64,000 nt of DNA from assembly GCA_016758965.1 (NCBI GenBank), contig JAEPRB010000172.1:1-64000 (forward strand), given 5' to 3'. The DNA comes from Circinella minor. Taxonomy: Eukaryota > Mucoromycota > Mucoromycetes > Mucorales > Lichtheimiaceae. Under the pieces are notes generated by a model. It saw only the letters and a list, made by a program, of their open reading frames with translations, searched no databases and had not been told where the DNA came from. Below, in pieces: positions 12,586 through 24,703 of the stretch (its first letter is position 1; every line of letters begins with the position of its first letter). The position numbers and the translations under genes are program-made.

Positions 12586-12973
12586 TATGTTTTTTATATA
12601 TATGTTGTTTGATATTCGCACACAAAAAAAAAAAAAAGTTGCTGGACGAGGAAATTTGTAAATATAACAAAAATCGACGTCATTTTTTTTTTGGGAATTT
12701 TTTTTTAGAAACCCGAGTTTTCCGTTGGTAAGATATATAATAGAGTGTTACCCAAAAATGTGTTCTGTAAAAAGTAAAAACATTTTGGTTTTTTATTGTA
12801 TAATAAAATAATAGATGATTTATATGATTTTATAATGTTATTTTTATTTTATTTTGAATTATAAATAATATTATTGTTATATTATTAAAAAAGAATAAAG
12901 AACTCAAGTTTATTACATTTACTACAAAATATTAAAAAAAAAAAAAAAGAATTATTTTCTTTCCCCCCGCCCT
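12586..12973. other. Intergenic between MetAP1 3' end and NDUFB10 start
   Basis: 388 bp, very AT-rich. No gene or clear motif seen; it must contain the NDUFB10 promoter and the MetAP1 3' UTR, since both genes read leftwards. Confidence 0.45.
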
Positions 12974-14647
12974 TTAAGTGAGAATTTCAACACCAGTTTC
13001 AGTTACAAGTAAGGTATGCTCAAATTGAGCAGAAAGTTTTCCATCTTTAGTGGTACTTGTCCACTGATCAGGCCTATTATATATATATAGAAAGATGTTG
13101 TTTGTTAATATCAATTCGTAAACAACATTTATTATATTTCATAAAGTATATATATATATATATATTCTTACCATAAAATATCATTGTGAACACCTTCATT
13201 AATCATTGGTTCAATAGTAAAGATATGACCAGGTTTCAAAATACCAATTGCCTTATTATCTAATAAAAAAAATTGAGTATTTTTATTATATATGACTATA
13301 TATATATATAGATAAAATATACTTACTAGCATAATGAGGAACATTAGGTGCACAATGGAATAATTGATTAATACCATGACCACAGTAAGTACGTACAACA
13401 GAGAAACCATTCTTATGTGCATGATCTTGAATAACCTTTCCGAAATCACGGTAACGTACACCAGGTTTAACTAAAAAAAATAAAATAAAAATATGAATGA
13501 TATGTTATTATTATTTTCCTCCTCTTCCACGTCCTACGATGTATGACTTACCAATAGCAATAGCTTTTTCTAAACATTCACGAGTGGTATCAACAAGTTT
13601 TTTTGCAACGGGACTACCATTTCCAACGATAAAACTAGCATTAGCATCACCATGGTAACCCTTATAGAAACAAGAAATATCAATATTAATAATATCACCA
13701 TCCACAAGTTCACGTTGATCAGGAATACCGTGACAAATGACTTCATTAATGGATGTACAACATGATTTAGGAAAGTTGTTATAATTGAGAGGAGAAGGAT
13801 ATGCGTTACGTTCAATGGTTGCTTCATGAACAATTCGATCTATTGATATCAAACATACAATAAAATTATTATCTTTTGTTACTCATTGTTCTTATTATTG
13901 TCAAAGATTACTTTTTTTTTGCCTATTTACCAATTTCATCTGTTGTAATACCAACACGCACTGCAGCACCAGCTATTTCAAGAACTTCACGAGTAATCTA
14001 TATACATATATTATTTTAATTAAAAAAAAATTATAATCCCTTCATCTTTCCCCCCCCTCCAAAAAAAAAGGTTTTCAATTTACACGACTCGCTTCTCGAA
14101 CACCTGCAATTTCTTCAGGTGATAAAACTCTGATTTCACTTCTTGTAGGTAAAAATTCAGATTTTGGAATACCCGTTTCAACATAATCGGGTTTTTCAAT
14201 ATGATCAGGTACTTGACGTCGAGGTGAAAGTGGATAAACTGGACGTAATGGACCAGTATATCCAAATGTTTTAAATGGATCATATTTGGCACCTTTATAT
14301 AATAATAATTATTATCAATATTAATACTTTCTTTTTTCTTCTGCCCCTTATAAAGTAACTTACCTTTATTTGATTTATGTTGAGCTTTATGTACACCCTA
14401 ATAATAAGTATAAGAAACGAATTATAAAAATCAGCAAAAAAAAAAAAAAGTATAGATCGTTCCTTTTTTTTAAAAAAATTAAGTTTTGAATGAATCAAAA
14501 GAATAAAATGGAATTTACCCAGCTCTTTTTAAAACAATCTTGTGAACAAAAATAAGAATTTTCAACAATGTCTTGTTTAACACATGTGGGACATTGTAAA
14601 TTAGCAGGTTCTTTACAACCTACAGAAGAACATGTTGCAGTTGGCAT
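12974..14647 (-). CDS. MAP1: Methionine aminopeptidase 1 (zinc-finger type)
   Basis: Eight exons: 14647-14519, 14397-14364, 14292-14084, 13997-13931, 13839-13552, 13470-13327, 13259-13172 and 13073-12974, total 352 aa, close to yeast Map1. The N-terminus has the ribosome-associating zinc finger: Cys pairs in CSSVGCKEP and LQCPTC, then [12 protein letters not shown]. The pita-bread catalytic fold has all metal ligands: Asp and Asp in [18 protein letters not shown], His in [10 protein letters not shown], Glu in [10 protein letters not shown] and Glu in [10 protein letters not shown]. It removes the initiator methionine from nascent cytosolic proteins. All eight exons join in frame without forcing. 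The gene lies in tandem with NDUFB10. Confidence 0.93.
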
Positions 14648-16997
14648 TTTAATAAAATGATAACAGGACCAAAAGTTTATGGGAGAACTAAAAAAAAAAA
14701 AAAATTCTTTTTATGCCAATTGTGCTGCGGTTGTCCAAATAAACTTGCCAAAAGCATCAGCCTCCTGTGTGGGAAACAAAAAACAAAACAAAACGGGGTT
14801 TCTCGTTTGATGGTGTCAAACACCCTCACCCCCACCCTCCTTTTTCTCTTCTTGATCAATTTTGACAACAACAACAACAACAACAACAACAAACAACACA
14901 TTTAATAGATAAATTTATTTATCAAATATGTTACGAAATACTAAAGGATGAAAAGAAGTTGAGTGAATATATTACCAAGTACATCACCATGGCAAAGTTC
15001 AACTGAACAAAGTGATCATTCATGGGTACACACATTTCCTGTATGAGTCAAAAAACTGAACGATTTTTTTTTTTTTTTTTTACTTCCCATGGTGAGACAA
15101 CAATATCGAAATGTAACTTTCTTGTTAATCAACATAATTCTACAATCAATGTTTTTTTTTTCGTCTTCTGTTGTGGACCCGACGTCCTCTCTGCTTGATA
15201 GTACTTTTTTTTTTTAGACAATGCCTTTTTAAATACTATCTTATTCGATGATAAATAAATGTGATATCCATAAGAGCTCTTTTATCTACGTATTATTGTA
15301 TTTATGTACCTTTTAAACAAGTTCCCTTCTTCCAGCACCAAATATCTTGTCATGACAACGGATCCAAAAGTATTTTTAAGTTGTACATAATTTTTTTTTT
15401 TGAAATGCAGCAATAATAGCTCGTTCTTGAGTGCACGTCGTACAGTACAGAAAATGAAAATACCGAAAAGGATACTTTTAGTGACAAAAGGAAAAAGGTT
15501 AAACATATAAATTCATTAATAATGATACAAAGAGAAAAACTAATATAACGATGATAAAGAACATACTTTGTTGTTGTTGATAACACCCATTGCGTCTTAT
15601 CAAGTTGTTAGACGATGGTAGATCCCAGATCCAATACGATGCTCGCTCAATGTATCTAAAATATCAATAGATAATGCTTTATTTCCATTCTCTGTTTCAT
15701 CGTTTTTACTTAATAAGAATTAACTCACCTTATTTGAAATCAGTAAAGAAATGATCAAAGAAGGAAATATCAACCCAGTGACTACCTGACTCAAACAACA
15801 GCAACAGATGAATTGTTACCACCACAGGAGGGGGAGCAATCTGTCATTTGGCAAGGATAGTTATCAAGTCACTAAGATTAAGCCAGACTAACTTGGTCCT
15901 GTCTTTCATTGTCCTTCAGCAGGCGGAAGTATTGGTTTTCTTTGGTTTTCCAAATGCGGATGATTGCCTTTGCCGGTAATGTACCCAGGTCATCAAGAAC
16001 CAATACATATAGGACGTTCGTTGTAATTTTGAAAAAATAAAAAAAGAAACTTCATAAAAATTACTATCGATATAAAAAAAAAAATTGGGATGGATATGGC
16101 AGTAAAATTTGATTATTGCATTTTTCTTGGAGATAATAATGATTCCCATATATGTAACATCATTGTATTAATTTAATTTTATACTTTATACGTACTCTTC
16201 CCACCTCACCTTTTCCTCACTTTACTTTATCTACGTACAAGAATAGTAAGTTTTTTTTTCTCTTATGTCATACGTAATCATATCAACTCTACTTTCAATA
16301 AACAACTATATAAACAAATAGTCATATTTAAAGTTAACGTAGATCACACTACAGGTACTACGTAAACTAGTTATTTGAAACATATGTAGTTGTCTGGATC
16401 TACTCAAAAACGATGCTGATTGATATAGAACAACAACAAAATATACCTTTATTATATATGTTTCTTTTCTTTTTTTTTAACTTACCTTTTAACTCCCTCA
16501 TTCCCATACACTTGTCAAGATCTAATATGGAACATAAAAATTGTGGTATAGTTTGATTTTTGTTTATTACTCGATATTATTATATCAACCCTATATACCG
16601 TTCATGACACCACCAATAGTAAATGTTGAATGGTTGGAAACAAAAACAACTTTTGAATTGATTATTCAATTAATTATTTACAATATAAGATACATACCAG
16701 TTGTTATTTGAAACTTATTGTTTAGCATCGAATCTATACTTTCACCTCTAAAAATTATACCTCAGTTCGATGACTTTACAACAGAACCCTCAAGTTTTTA
16801 CAATATTGATTTTTACTTGCTGCAACAAACAAAGTAGATTATGTAATCAAAAAAAAAATTACGTATAAAAAAAAAAGCTAATTCATTATCGTTTATTTTA
16901 TTACAAGGAAAGAAAAAAAAAAAAGATAGAATAGTAGAAATACAAAAATGCCCAAAATAATAATAATAATAATAATAAATTTAAGATCTAATGATTT
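14648..16997. other. Intergenic, 2.3 kb, with one coding-like scrap
   Basis: No supported gene. A CAA trinucleotide run sits at 14868-14890. Between about 15873 and 16010, the minus strand can be read as VLDDLGTLPAKAIIRIWK followed by NQYFRLLKDNERQD before a stop. The base composition is less AT-rich than its surroundings, so it may be a worn gene fragment; I do not recognise it. The rest is AT-rich with poly-T runs. Confidence 0.4.
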
Positions 16998-18461
16998 CTA
17001 TTTACTAGCAGCAAGTTCTTTATGTACTTTTCCTTCAGGGAATGTATAATCTTCAATAGATTCACGTTTCATTTGAATACTATAACCAGGTGCCAAAGGT
17101 GTCATATATTTTCCATTCTTCATTACCACAGGATCCAAAAAGTGTTCATGTAAATGATCAACAAATTCTAAAATACGACCTTCTGTTGTAGCTGAAACAC
17201 AAATATAATCAATCAATGATAAATGTTGAACATATTCACAAAGACCTACACCACCGGCATGAGGTACTACAGGAATATTAAACTTTCTAGCCATCAACAA
17301 AATAGACAAGATTTCATTCACACCAGCCACACGACACGAATCGATTTGACAAAAATCAATGGCTTCAGCTTGGAACAATTGCTTGAAAATAATACGGTTT
17401 TGAATATGTTCACCTGTAGCAACACGTGTACGTGGATAAAGCGCCTTTCGAATAGCAGCATGACCAAGAACATCATCAGGAGAAGTAGGTTCTTCAATGA
17501 AATGAGGTTTGAATTGTAATAAATCTTCCATCCATGTAATAGCTTCTTTAACATCCCATACTTGATTTGCATCCATCATCAATACACCTTCATCTCCAAT
17601 TTCTTCACGAATTAATTGGGCACGACGAATATCAGATGCTTTGTCTCCTCCAACTTTTTGTTTGAAATGTGTAAATCCTTGTTCTTTAGCTTCACGACAT
17701 AAACGACGTACTTTATCATCGCTATAACCTATAATAGTAGTAGCAGTAAATAGGTTAGATCGATGTTTTTAACAACACTATATATATATATATATATATA
17801 TATCTCCAGATCCTTCACACACACACATGTATATATCTATCGAATAAACGAAACAAAAAAAATTACCTAACCATCCAGCTGAAGTAGTATAAGCAGGATA
17901 ACCTTTTTCACGCATTTCAGCTTCACGAGCTGCCTTTCCAGCTTCATTTTGTTTTAACAATTCAATTGCTTCTTCAGGTGTAATAGCATCTGTGATATAA
18001 CGGAAATCAATAGCTTGAACGAATTGTTCGGGAGTCAAATCAACAACCAATTTCCAAAGAGGTTTGCCTTCAGCCTTGGCCCAAAGATCCCAAATAGCAT
18101 TAATAACAGCAGCAGTAGCTAAATGAATAGCACCCTTTTCAGGACCAATCCAACGTAATTGAGAATCACCTGTACAGATACGATGGGTAGCACGCATATC
18201 CACAATCAATTCAGAAAGTTTCTTGTTGATGAATTTGCCTGCTAATGCATCAATAGCACTACAACATACTTCAGTGCCACGACCACAAGTAAATGTCATA
18301 CCATGACCTTCGACTTGTTTATCATCGGTATAAAAGATCACATAAGCAGCAGAATAGTCTGGGTCCTTGTTCATGGCATCGGAACCATCCAAATGTTGGG
18401 AAGTAGGGAATCGAATATCACGTACTTCATAGGTTGTAATAGTAAAATCTTGTTTGACCAT
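16998..18461 (-). CDS. L-fuconate dehydratase (ENOSF1-like), enolase superfamily
   Basis: Two exons, 18461-17867 and 17728-16998, total 441 aa, matching the usual length of about 440. The N-terminal capping domain begins TYEVRDIRFPTSQHLDGSDA, typical of this subgroup. The barrel domain shows the enolase-superfamily residues: Lys in FKQKVGG, metal ligands Asp in LMMDANQVW, Glu in HFIEEPTSPDD and Glu in VATGEHIQNR, and general-base His in VVPHAGGVG. The reaction expected from the family is dehydration of L-fuconate to 2-keto-3-deoxy-L-fuconate in a non-phosphorylating fucose pathway. No other pathway gene is in the window, so there is no local cluster. Upstream lies a divergent 742-bp region shared with the 163-aa gene. 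Confidence 0.9.
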
Positions 18462-19202
18462 TTTTAAATATATATCAAGAAAGTGTGAGAGAGAGGGAGA
18501 GAGAAAAAAGAAAAATAACTTGTGCGTGTAAAATAAATGAATAAAGTAAGAAGAAAAGGTTATAAAAAGGAAAAAAAAAAGTTGGATATGTCGTGTTTAT
18601 ATATTTGATACGAATTTGTTTCCGCTGAGAGACAAACATACACACACACACATACATATACATATAGAACACACGATTATACACACACTAAGATCTACAT
18701 TAAGCAACCAAAAAAAAAAACCCTTATTATTTACTTCGGAAGCTTCGGTAACCCTTTTTTTCGGGGAAAAGGAAACATAATCTTATAACATAATTACTTC
18801 CATGTTCAAAGTTTATATACCCACGGGGATTTTTTAATGTGTGAAAATACCCCGTCTTTTATTCCCGTGAAAAAAGATCCATTCACTTTCGGACTTTTTT
18901 AAAGCTTCTAAACTCTGTTAATCTTTGTAAAAAAAATGATGAAATTTTTTTGTTGTCAATAATAATTTACTATTTGATCATTCCATTCACATAGGCCATA
19001 CTTTTTTTTTTTTTTACCTTCCTTTTCTTTTTATCCTTTAAAAATCAAACGAATCGAGAAAATGAAAGTAAAAGAAAGAGTTGTCAAATGATAATGATTT
19101 TATCTTTTTTTTTTTTTTCTTTTCTTCTTTTTCTTTTTTTTTTTTTTCTCTCTCTACGTATTTTCATTTATTATTATTATATTTTTGAATATAAGGAAGG
19201 AA
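18462..19202. other. Divergent promoter region
   Basis: Shared 5' region of the fuconate dehydratase (-) and the 163-aa gene (+). It contains a CA/AT microsatellite near 18636-18661 and long pyrimidine runs at 19097-19155 upstream of the plus-strand gene. I see no recognisable operator. Confidence 0.45.
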
Positions 19203-19694
19203 ATGTATAATAACTGGGACTGTAAAATGGATGTTATCACTGGCCATCTTAGATGGTATCGCACTATTGATCTTATCACTTTTGTACATGAAGTTTGTGA
19301 ATTTGTTCTTGGTACTATTGGTAGATTATCAGAAGCTTATGCACCTAAACTTATTCATCGACCTTGTCCAGCACAAATCAATGTGAGATTTCCTCATGAT
19401 CAACTTTATATATGTGAAGGTGTAGGTGGTTGGAGTTATCGAATCAATACTTTATTATTATCTTTATCTATTGTACTTCATCCAAACAAGTTACAAAGAA
19501 GATATCCAGAAGTAGATACGCTTGGGGATGCTGAAATGGCACTACTTGCAAGTGCAGCTGAAGTAGTTGGATCTATTGAAAGATTACAAGATGTTATTGA
19601 TCGTGATAGTTTTGAACAACGTTATGAAATTCAATGGAGAGATATGACAACAGCTAGTAGTGGTACTAGTGGACCAAGTGGTAGTGGAAGTTAA
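19203..19694 (+). CDS. Conserved-looking protein of unknown function, 163 aa
   Basis: A single open frame from ATG 19203 to TAA 19694. The frame stays open upstream for only a few codons without another ATG; an upstream exon spliced at the AG near 19195 cannot be excluded. The protein is mostly alpha-helical in appearance, with HLRWYRTIDLITFVHEVCEF near the start, a middle rich in hydrophobic residues (INTLLLSLSIVLHP), DAEMALLASAAEVVGSIERL in the last third, and a Ser/Gly tail. There is no signal peptide and no clear membrane span. Composition and codon use resemble neighbouring real genes, so I think it is expressed, but I cannot assign a family. Its stop lies 176 bp from that of the convergent sphingomyelinase. 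Confidence 0.6.
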   Translation: MYNNWDCKMDVITGHLRWYRTIDLITFVHEVCEFVLGTIGRLSEAYAPKLIHRPCPAQINVRFPHDQLYICEGVGGWSYRINTLLLSLSIVLHPNKLQRRYPEVDTLGDAEMALLASAAEVVGSIERLQDVIDRDSFEQRYEIQWRDMTTASSGTSGPSGSGS

Positions 19695-19870
19695 TAATAA
19701 TATTTAAAAAAGAGAAAAAAAAAAAGTGTAATGTTTATTTTATATATATATATATACGTATGACTTAAAAGAGAAAAAAAAAACATATTTTTTTTTGTTT
19801 ATACAATTTAAAAGGAGTGTATACAAAGAAGTTATTAAGAAACGAAAAAAAAAAAAAAAACAAATTATTA

Positions 19871-21801
19871 TTAAGATAACTGAACAACACAACTTAATCC
19901 ATAATGATCTATAATAATCCCATTAACCACCCCCCCCAAAAAAAAACAATAATTAGTATTACTATTTACATTTAAATTATGTATATCTAAATATATATCC
20001 CCCCCCCCTTTTCCTGTTTTTATTTCTCGCTAATGCGTCACATAATCATCATCATAATAATAACTTTTGTAGTAATAAATTTACCTGATATTTGAGTAAA
20101 TGGTGATTGTAGTTTATCATATTCACTCATCATATCATTACTTTGAACTAAAAATTTCTCAACTTGAGCATCTCGAATAAACATACTGGAAGCTTTTCCA
20201 CGATCTTGTTCCCAAAGAATTCGATCAATACTTTGAACTGTCATCACTTGTTCTGAATCAGTTAATATCGTTTCAGCAGGTTCGATTTCACCATTCTTAT
20301 TTAATATAATATCCCCAAATGTGACTGGATGATACCCATAATGTGCATATACTTTATCCGATAAAGTCAATCGATACATATCTTGATACAATAATCGTTT
20401 CCCACCATTTTGTCTTTTTTGATTTGATGTGTCCTCTTTTTCTTTGTTATAATTGTCAACACTATAAAGTTTTTTTCGTTCGATTCCTTTACCATCCAAT
20501 ACATCCATCATTAATTGATATTCAACAGAACTTGATCTGGATGGTTCAGTAATAGATCCATCATGAACTGCTGCATCCACATTAAAATCACCCAATAAAA
20601 GCATTGGAATATTATTATCACGTTGAGATGTTTCCTTGATAAATTGATGAAATTGAGCAAATTGACTCATACGCACTTGCATATCTACTTGATGTGATAG
20701 TTGAGAATAGGATGCTTGTGCATGAGTTGTATATAAATGAATCGATTGTGTTGGATTGAATTCAATTAAAGCATGTAATGCACCTTTGTAAGCAAGCCAA
20801 TCACTATGAATACCACGTGGATATTCCATTGTATTAAAAGTTCGAATAGGAAATCTTGACATGATCAATAATCCACCATCTACACCTAAATCCCAAGGAA
20901 AATGACGAGGTGATTCCACATGATGATTATATCCCATATTCCTTCCACGTTGAATCAATCGATCTTTTCGTCTTGTACCAAAAGCAAATGCTTCTTGAAA
21001 AGCGACCACATCATATTGTGGTAAAATATAGCGGACAATATAATCCAATCGTTCTTCTTTATAATCCGACCAATTGTTGGTGACACCAGGTGGACGCATA
21101 AATATATTCAATGTAAGAAATCGTCCGGATGAATTTGTTTGCAAGTCAGGTAATGTAGCGGGAGAAAGTGAGGCGGGTGCAAAAAAGATGGAACAAAATA
21201 GAAGGAATGCAAATAAGATAATGGCAAAAATGGATATACAGATAAGAACCCAACGACAACGGGCTAACCAAACGGGTAAAGTGGCTCTTGGTAAACGTCC
21301 CAAGCATACGTGATAATAATATGAACAACACGTGGCTGGATATGCAGAAGATGCAAATGAATCAATGGAAGTGGATGAAAGTGAATCGGAATGATGGTGA
21401 CTATGAAAACGTTGATGTAAAGGTAATGCAATGGCTTGGTGGCGTCGTGGTATGCGGGGTATGGCACGAATCCAATTAAAGGCTCTGCCAAGAAACGTTT
21501 TGGCCGGTGGATAGAATTCATAAGGTGGAGGTGCTGAATCAGTACTAATACCACTTTCTTGTGAATAAGTACGTCTTAATAATGGTTGTTGTTGTTCTTC
21601 GTCATTATCGTTACTACCATGATCGTCATTGTTATTATTGTTACTTTCACTGTCGTCATGACGTTGCTGTGGTTGTTGTAATTGGTCATTAGTATGTCCA
21701 AATTCGCTCTCATCGTCTGTTATTAATGGTTCAGAATGACGTGCACCTTCATGGCTACGTAAAGTTATTCGTTCTGCATTATCGTCATGTGTTGTATTCA
21801 T
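19871..21801 (-). CDS. Membrane-anchored neutral sphingomyelinase (endonuclease/exonuclease/phosphatase fold)
   Basis: Two exons: 21801-20085 and a 38-nt last exon 19908-19871, total 584 aa. The first about 180 residues are low complexity (Asp/Asn/Gln/His/Ser) with a PPPYE motif, a possible WW-domain/Rsp5 site. One hydrophobic span at about 185-210 is followed by the catalytic domain: FLTLNIFMRPP, Glu in VVAFQEAFAF, DGGLLIMSRFPI, His in YTTHAQASYSQL, Asp/Asn in LLLGDFNVDAA and SIDRILW. The essential final Asp-His pair lies in ISDHYGLS and is split by the intron: the small last exon supplies the Asp remainder and His. Without it, reading runs on into an unrelated tail ending near 20038. Expected activity is hydrolysis of sphingomyelin-type lipids at a membrane; in fungi, inositol-phosphosphingolipids are also plausible. 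Confidence 0.85.
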
Positions 21802-22836
21802 TTGTTAAAAATGAAAAAAAAAGGTAAAAGAAAAAGAGAGGCAAGGGTAGTAGGTTCACTGCACTTTAACAAAAAATAGTTCTTTCCCGCTCCATTTCTT
21901 ATATGGAAATAAAATGGTTTTACGTCATTCCAGTTTTTAAAAACCTTTGCTTTTTATCCACTATTAATTACAAATAAGCTTTTTTTTTTTTTTTTTTTTT
22001 TTTAGTCTTATAATCATAACAACCAAAAGAAAAATATTTTTTTTTTAGGTTCATTATAATCCAATCCAATCCCCCAACCCTTTTTTTTTTTTTTGTTCAT
22101 TTTTTTTTTCATCATAATCGCTCAGTTGTCTTATAGAATAGTAGTAAGCATACAAAAAAAAAAAAAATATAGACCAGCACAGACCATCACAGTTAAAATT
22201 ATGCCGCTTTTAAAAATTTTATTAGTCCATTAGGTAACCCTTGATTCCCCAAGCTGGGGCTACCCCCCCACGCTTAATGCTTTAGGAATTTATTGAGAAC
22301 AAATCTCAATAGACAGTACTATTTTTTATTATTTTATCTTTCTCTCTATTAAACTATATATATCTGCTAAAAAGTGAAAACAACATACTTTGCAAGTTGC
22401 GTTGCCTTCTTCATCAATTTGCAAATCACTAAAAAAAAAAAATTAAAATTAAAACAACCTACGTACTTTGCACATTTTGTTTGATTTTTTTCTTTGATTT
22501 ATTTATATATCTTAATCTCTAAACCTGGAATTTACAACAACCCATAAATTAATTTCAGTAATACGTAGTAATATAAATATTCGAAAAAAGAAGTAGGGGA
22601 AATAAGATGATATACAATAAATGATGATGGTAAAAAATGTTTGTGTCGGAATGTTATTAAGAAGATGATATAGGTAAATATGGTTGATGATTAGTTTGAA
22701 TATTTATAAATCTGCGTCTATCTACGTATAATGGATCGTATGTAAACTAAAAAAAAAATGAATATGTGGGAAAAAAAATAGGGTTAACTTTATGATATAC
22801 AACGTTTCTGGTAGTAAAACCTTCTTGATCAGCAGA
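21802..22836. other. Intergenic, gene-free
   Basis: Upstream of the sphingomyelinase (-), with poly-T, poly-A and AT-rich sequence and one GC-richer patch near 22235-22275 that includes CCCCAAGCTGGGG. No coding frame supported. It ends at the 3' end of the decayed helicase. Confidence 0.5.
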
Positions 22837-24200
22837 TTAACTAGAATTATCGGGATTTCGCATAATTCTTATAGTGGCTGGTGCTCGAACCCTAGACATA
22901 GCAACATAAAGAAGGCCATGAGAAAATCGAGGATCTGAAAAGTAGATGCCAACGTTGTTGAAGGTACGTTTGATATTGTGCTTTTGTGATAGTCATAGAA
23001 ATTGCCAATCGGATAGGAAATTGAATTCTTTTTAAAAATAACGGAAGATTCTGTTTGAGAAGAAAGTGAGTGTTATACGTGGTATAAGTACAATTGTACC
23101 TTGGTTATCGCCCAGTACGTATAGCAATAATTTCAGCTTCAAAAACATTTTGGCGCCAGGATCGAACAATGAATCATGTTTCATTACAGAGTCCATTTAT
23201 AGTATCCAAATTGATGAATACGTAGCATGATAAAATAACCAGCTTTGAATTTTTAAGATGATGTGGTGAAAGGTCAGACGGGTTTAATGGATTAAGGAAT
23301 TCATTTGGATACAGTATTGAATTTGATTCGCAGGATCAGCTACTGCATCCCCACGTTTAAACTGGGATGTATCGCCAAGGAATTAATCAAGAATGAGATT
23401 GTTGAGACTAGCAGCGTCTTTTTTTTTTTGGAGTTAAAATTGCATGACTGGTAAGAAATTTACGATTGACAGAAGTTGGTAACTAAAGGTTTTCCAAATA
23501 CAAGTGCGACGAGATCCTACTGTATATATTGTACCGCGACACGAGCATTCGAAAGAAAATTCACACACTGTTCTCTGTATTTGACATTCATGACTCAGGT
23601 TCATGACTAATGCGTAAAAGATATGTTTTACGAATTCGTTCTGGACTATCAACAAAACACAACTTTGGTTGATTTTGTGGAGCATTAAGAGAACTGATTG
23701 ATTATTGCATTCAAAATTGGCTGTTGGTCTTTATTGAACTAAAATTGCTGTTCCAATTGTAGAGCCAGTTGTGCTGCTAATCTGCGATGCTCACAAATAA
23801 TAGCTGGCTTATATGATCTTTTATAACTTGTTGTATTACAAATTTATCAAAGTCACGTGATGACTGTGATGAATTAACTGTAGCAAATTCAGTAACACTG
23901 TCTGGTTGTATAACAAATTTGAAAATTATATTCCTTGATTATTTCCTTTGCTCATTGTGCTCTTCACGTGCTGCATGTAAATAATCTTTAGTCATATTGT
24001 TACAATGACTTAACCACAATAATTATATTGTATCATCAGGGTGACAACACAATGGTAATAGCAAATAAATAACTCAAGGCATACTACGATTGATGGAAAG
24101 TATTTGCTTAATTAAACCAATCACTCCAGTATAGCTGGCTAGTAATTAAACCGCGTCTTCAAGCAGCAGCTTGAAATAAATGTAATAATTGTTGCTCTGG
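22837..24200 (-). pseudogene. Decayed Helitron/Pif1-type DNA helicase
   Basis: Read on the minus strand, fragments in shifting frames follow the order of Helitron-type Pif1/RecD helicases. They are: DYLHAAREEHNEQR near 24000; LNAPQNQPKLCFVDSPERIRKT near 23690-23625 (the nucleotide-binding site, where GGTGKT is worn to ERIRKT); NPSDLSPHHLK near 23275; NGLCNETWFIV and VFEAEIIAIRTG near 23190-23110; QGTIVLIPRITLT near 23085; FPIRLAISMTITKAQ near 23010; and LLYVAMSRVRAPATIRIMRN at the C-terminus, with stop TAA at 22839-22837. Several frameshifts and stops show it is dead. Much of the central motor domain is missing. I found no Helitron ends (5' TC, 3' CTRR with hairpin), and it stops about 50 bp short of inverted-repeat arm A. 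Confidence 0.75.
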
Positions 24201-24560
24201 ATTCCCATTATTATTATATATATATACTGTATATTCATCATACCATGAAGCATGTTAAATTACTTAGTATAATAACTCTACACTCTCCTCTTCCCCTTCC
24301 TCCTGCTGAATGATGTTCTATTAAAATGATATATCATTGTACTACTATACGTAATGAATATATAACTAAGATAAAAATCAATCAGTGTTACGTTTATACG
24401 TATATTAAATGGAACCAATAAATTACGTGGGAGTCATAATACCTACATACTTGACTAATTTTTTTCTTACCTCTACGTATCTTCTTAATATGTGTGCATA
24501 CGTAACTATTTTATATGCAGGTTGTGTTATATTGATATACTTTATAAAATCTAGAAATTA

Positions 24561-24703
24561 CAGTAAAACCCCGTTTTTTGCACACCTTTTAGGAAAAATC
24601 CACTTTGATTTTACTATGTTTTCGACCCCACTTTTTGCACACCCCCGGTTTTTGCACTACTTCCAAGTCAAATCCCACCTGTGCAAAAAACGGGGTTTAA
24701 CTG
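24561..24703. mobile_element. Non-autonomous pogo/Tc1-like element (MITE), 143 bp, TA-flanked
   Basis: Left end CAGTAAAACCCCGTTTTTTG and right end, reverse-complemented, CAGTTAAACCCCGTTTTTTG match at 19 of 20 positions, and both continue into CACA/CAC. TA dinucleotides flank both sides (24559-24560 and 24704-24705), as expected for a Tc1/mariner/pogo target duplication. The interior carries further TTTTTGCACACCC motifs and no coding frame. It is absent from the corresponding place in arm B, so it inserted after the arms were duplicated or was lost from B. Confidence 0.8.

Noticed and set aside
20343..21479. Plus-strand and alternate-frame open frames inside the sphingomyelinase
   Set aside because: The minus-strand frame has all catalytic motifs; the others have no recognisable content.
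22880..22905. A GGTTCGAGC-like tRNA B-box
   Set aside because: It lies inside the SRVRAP motif of the helicase relic, and no A-box or cloverleaf surrounds it.
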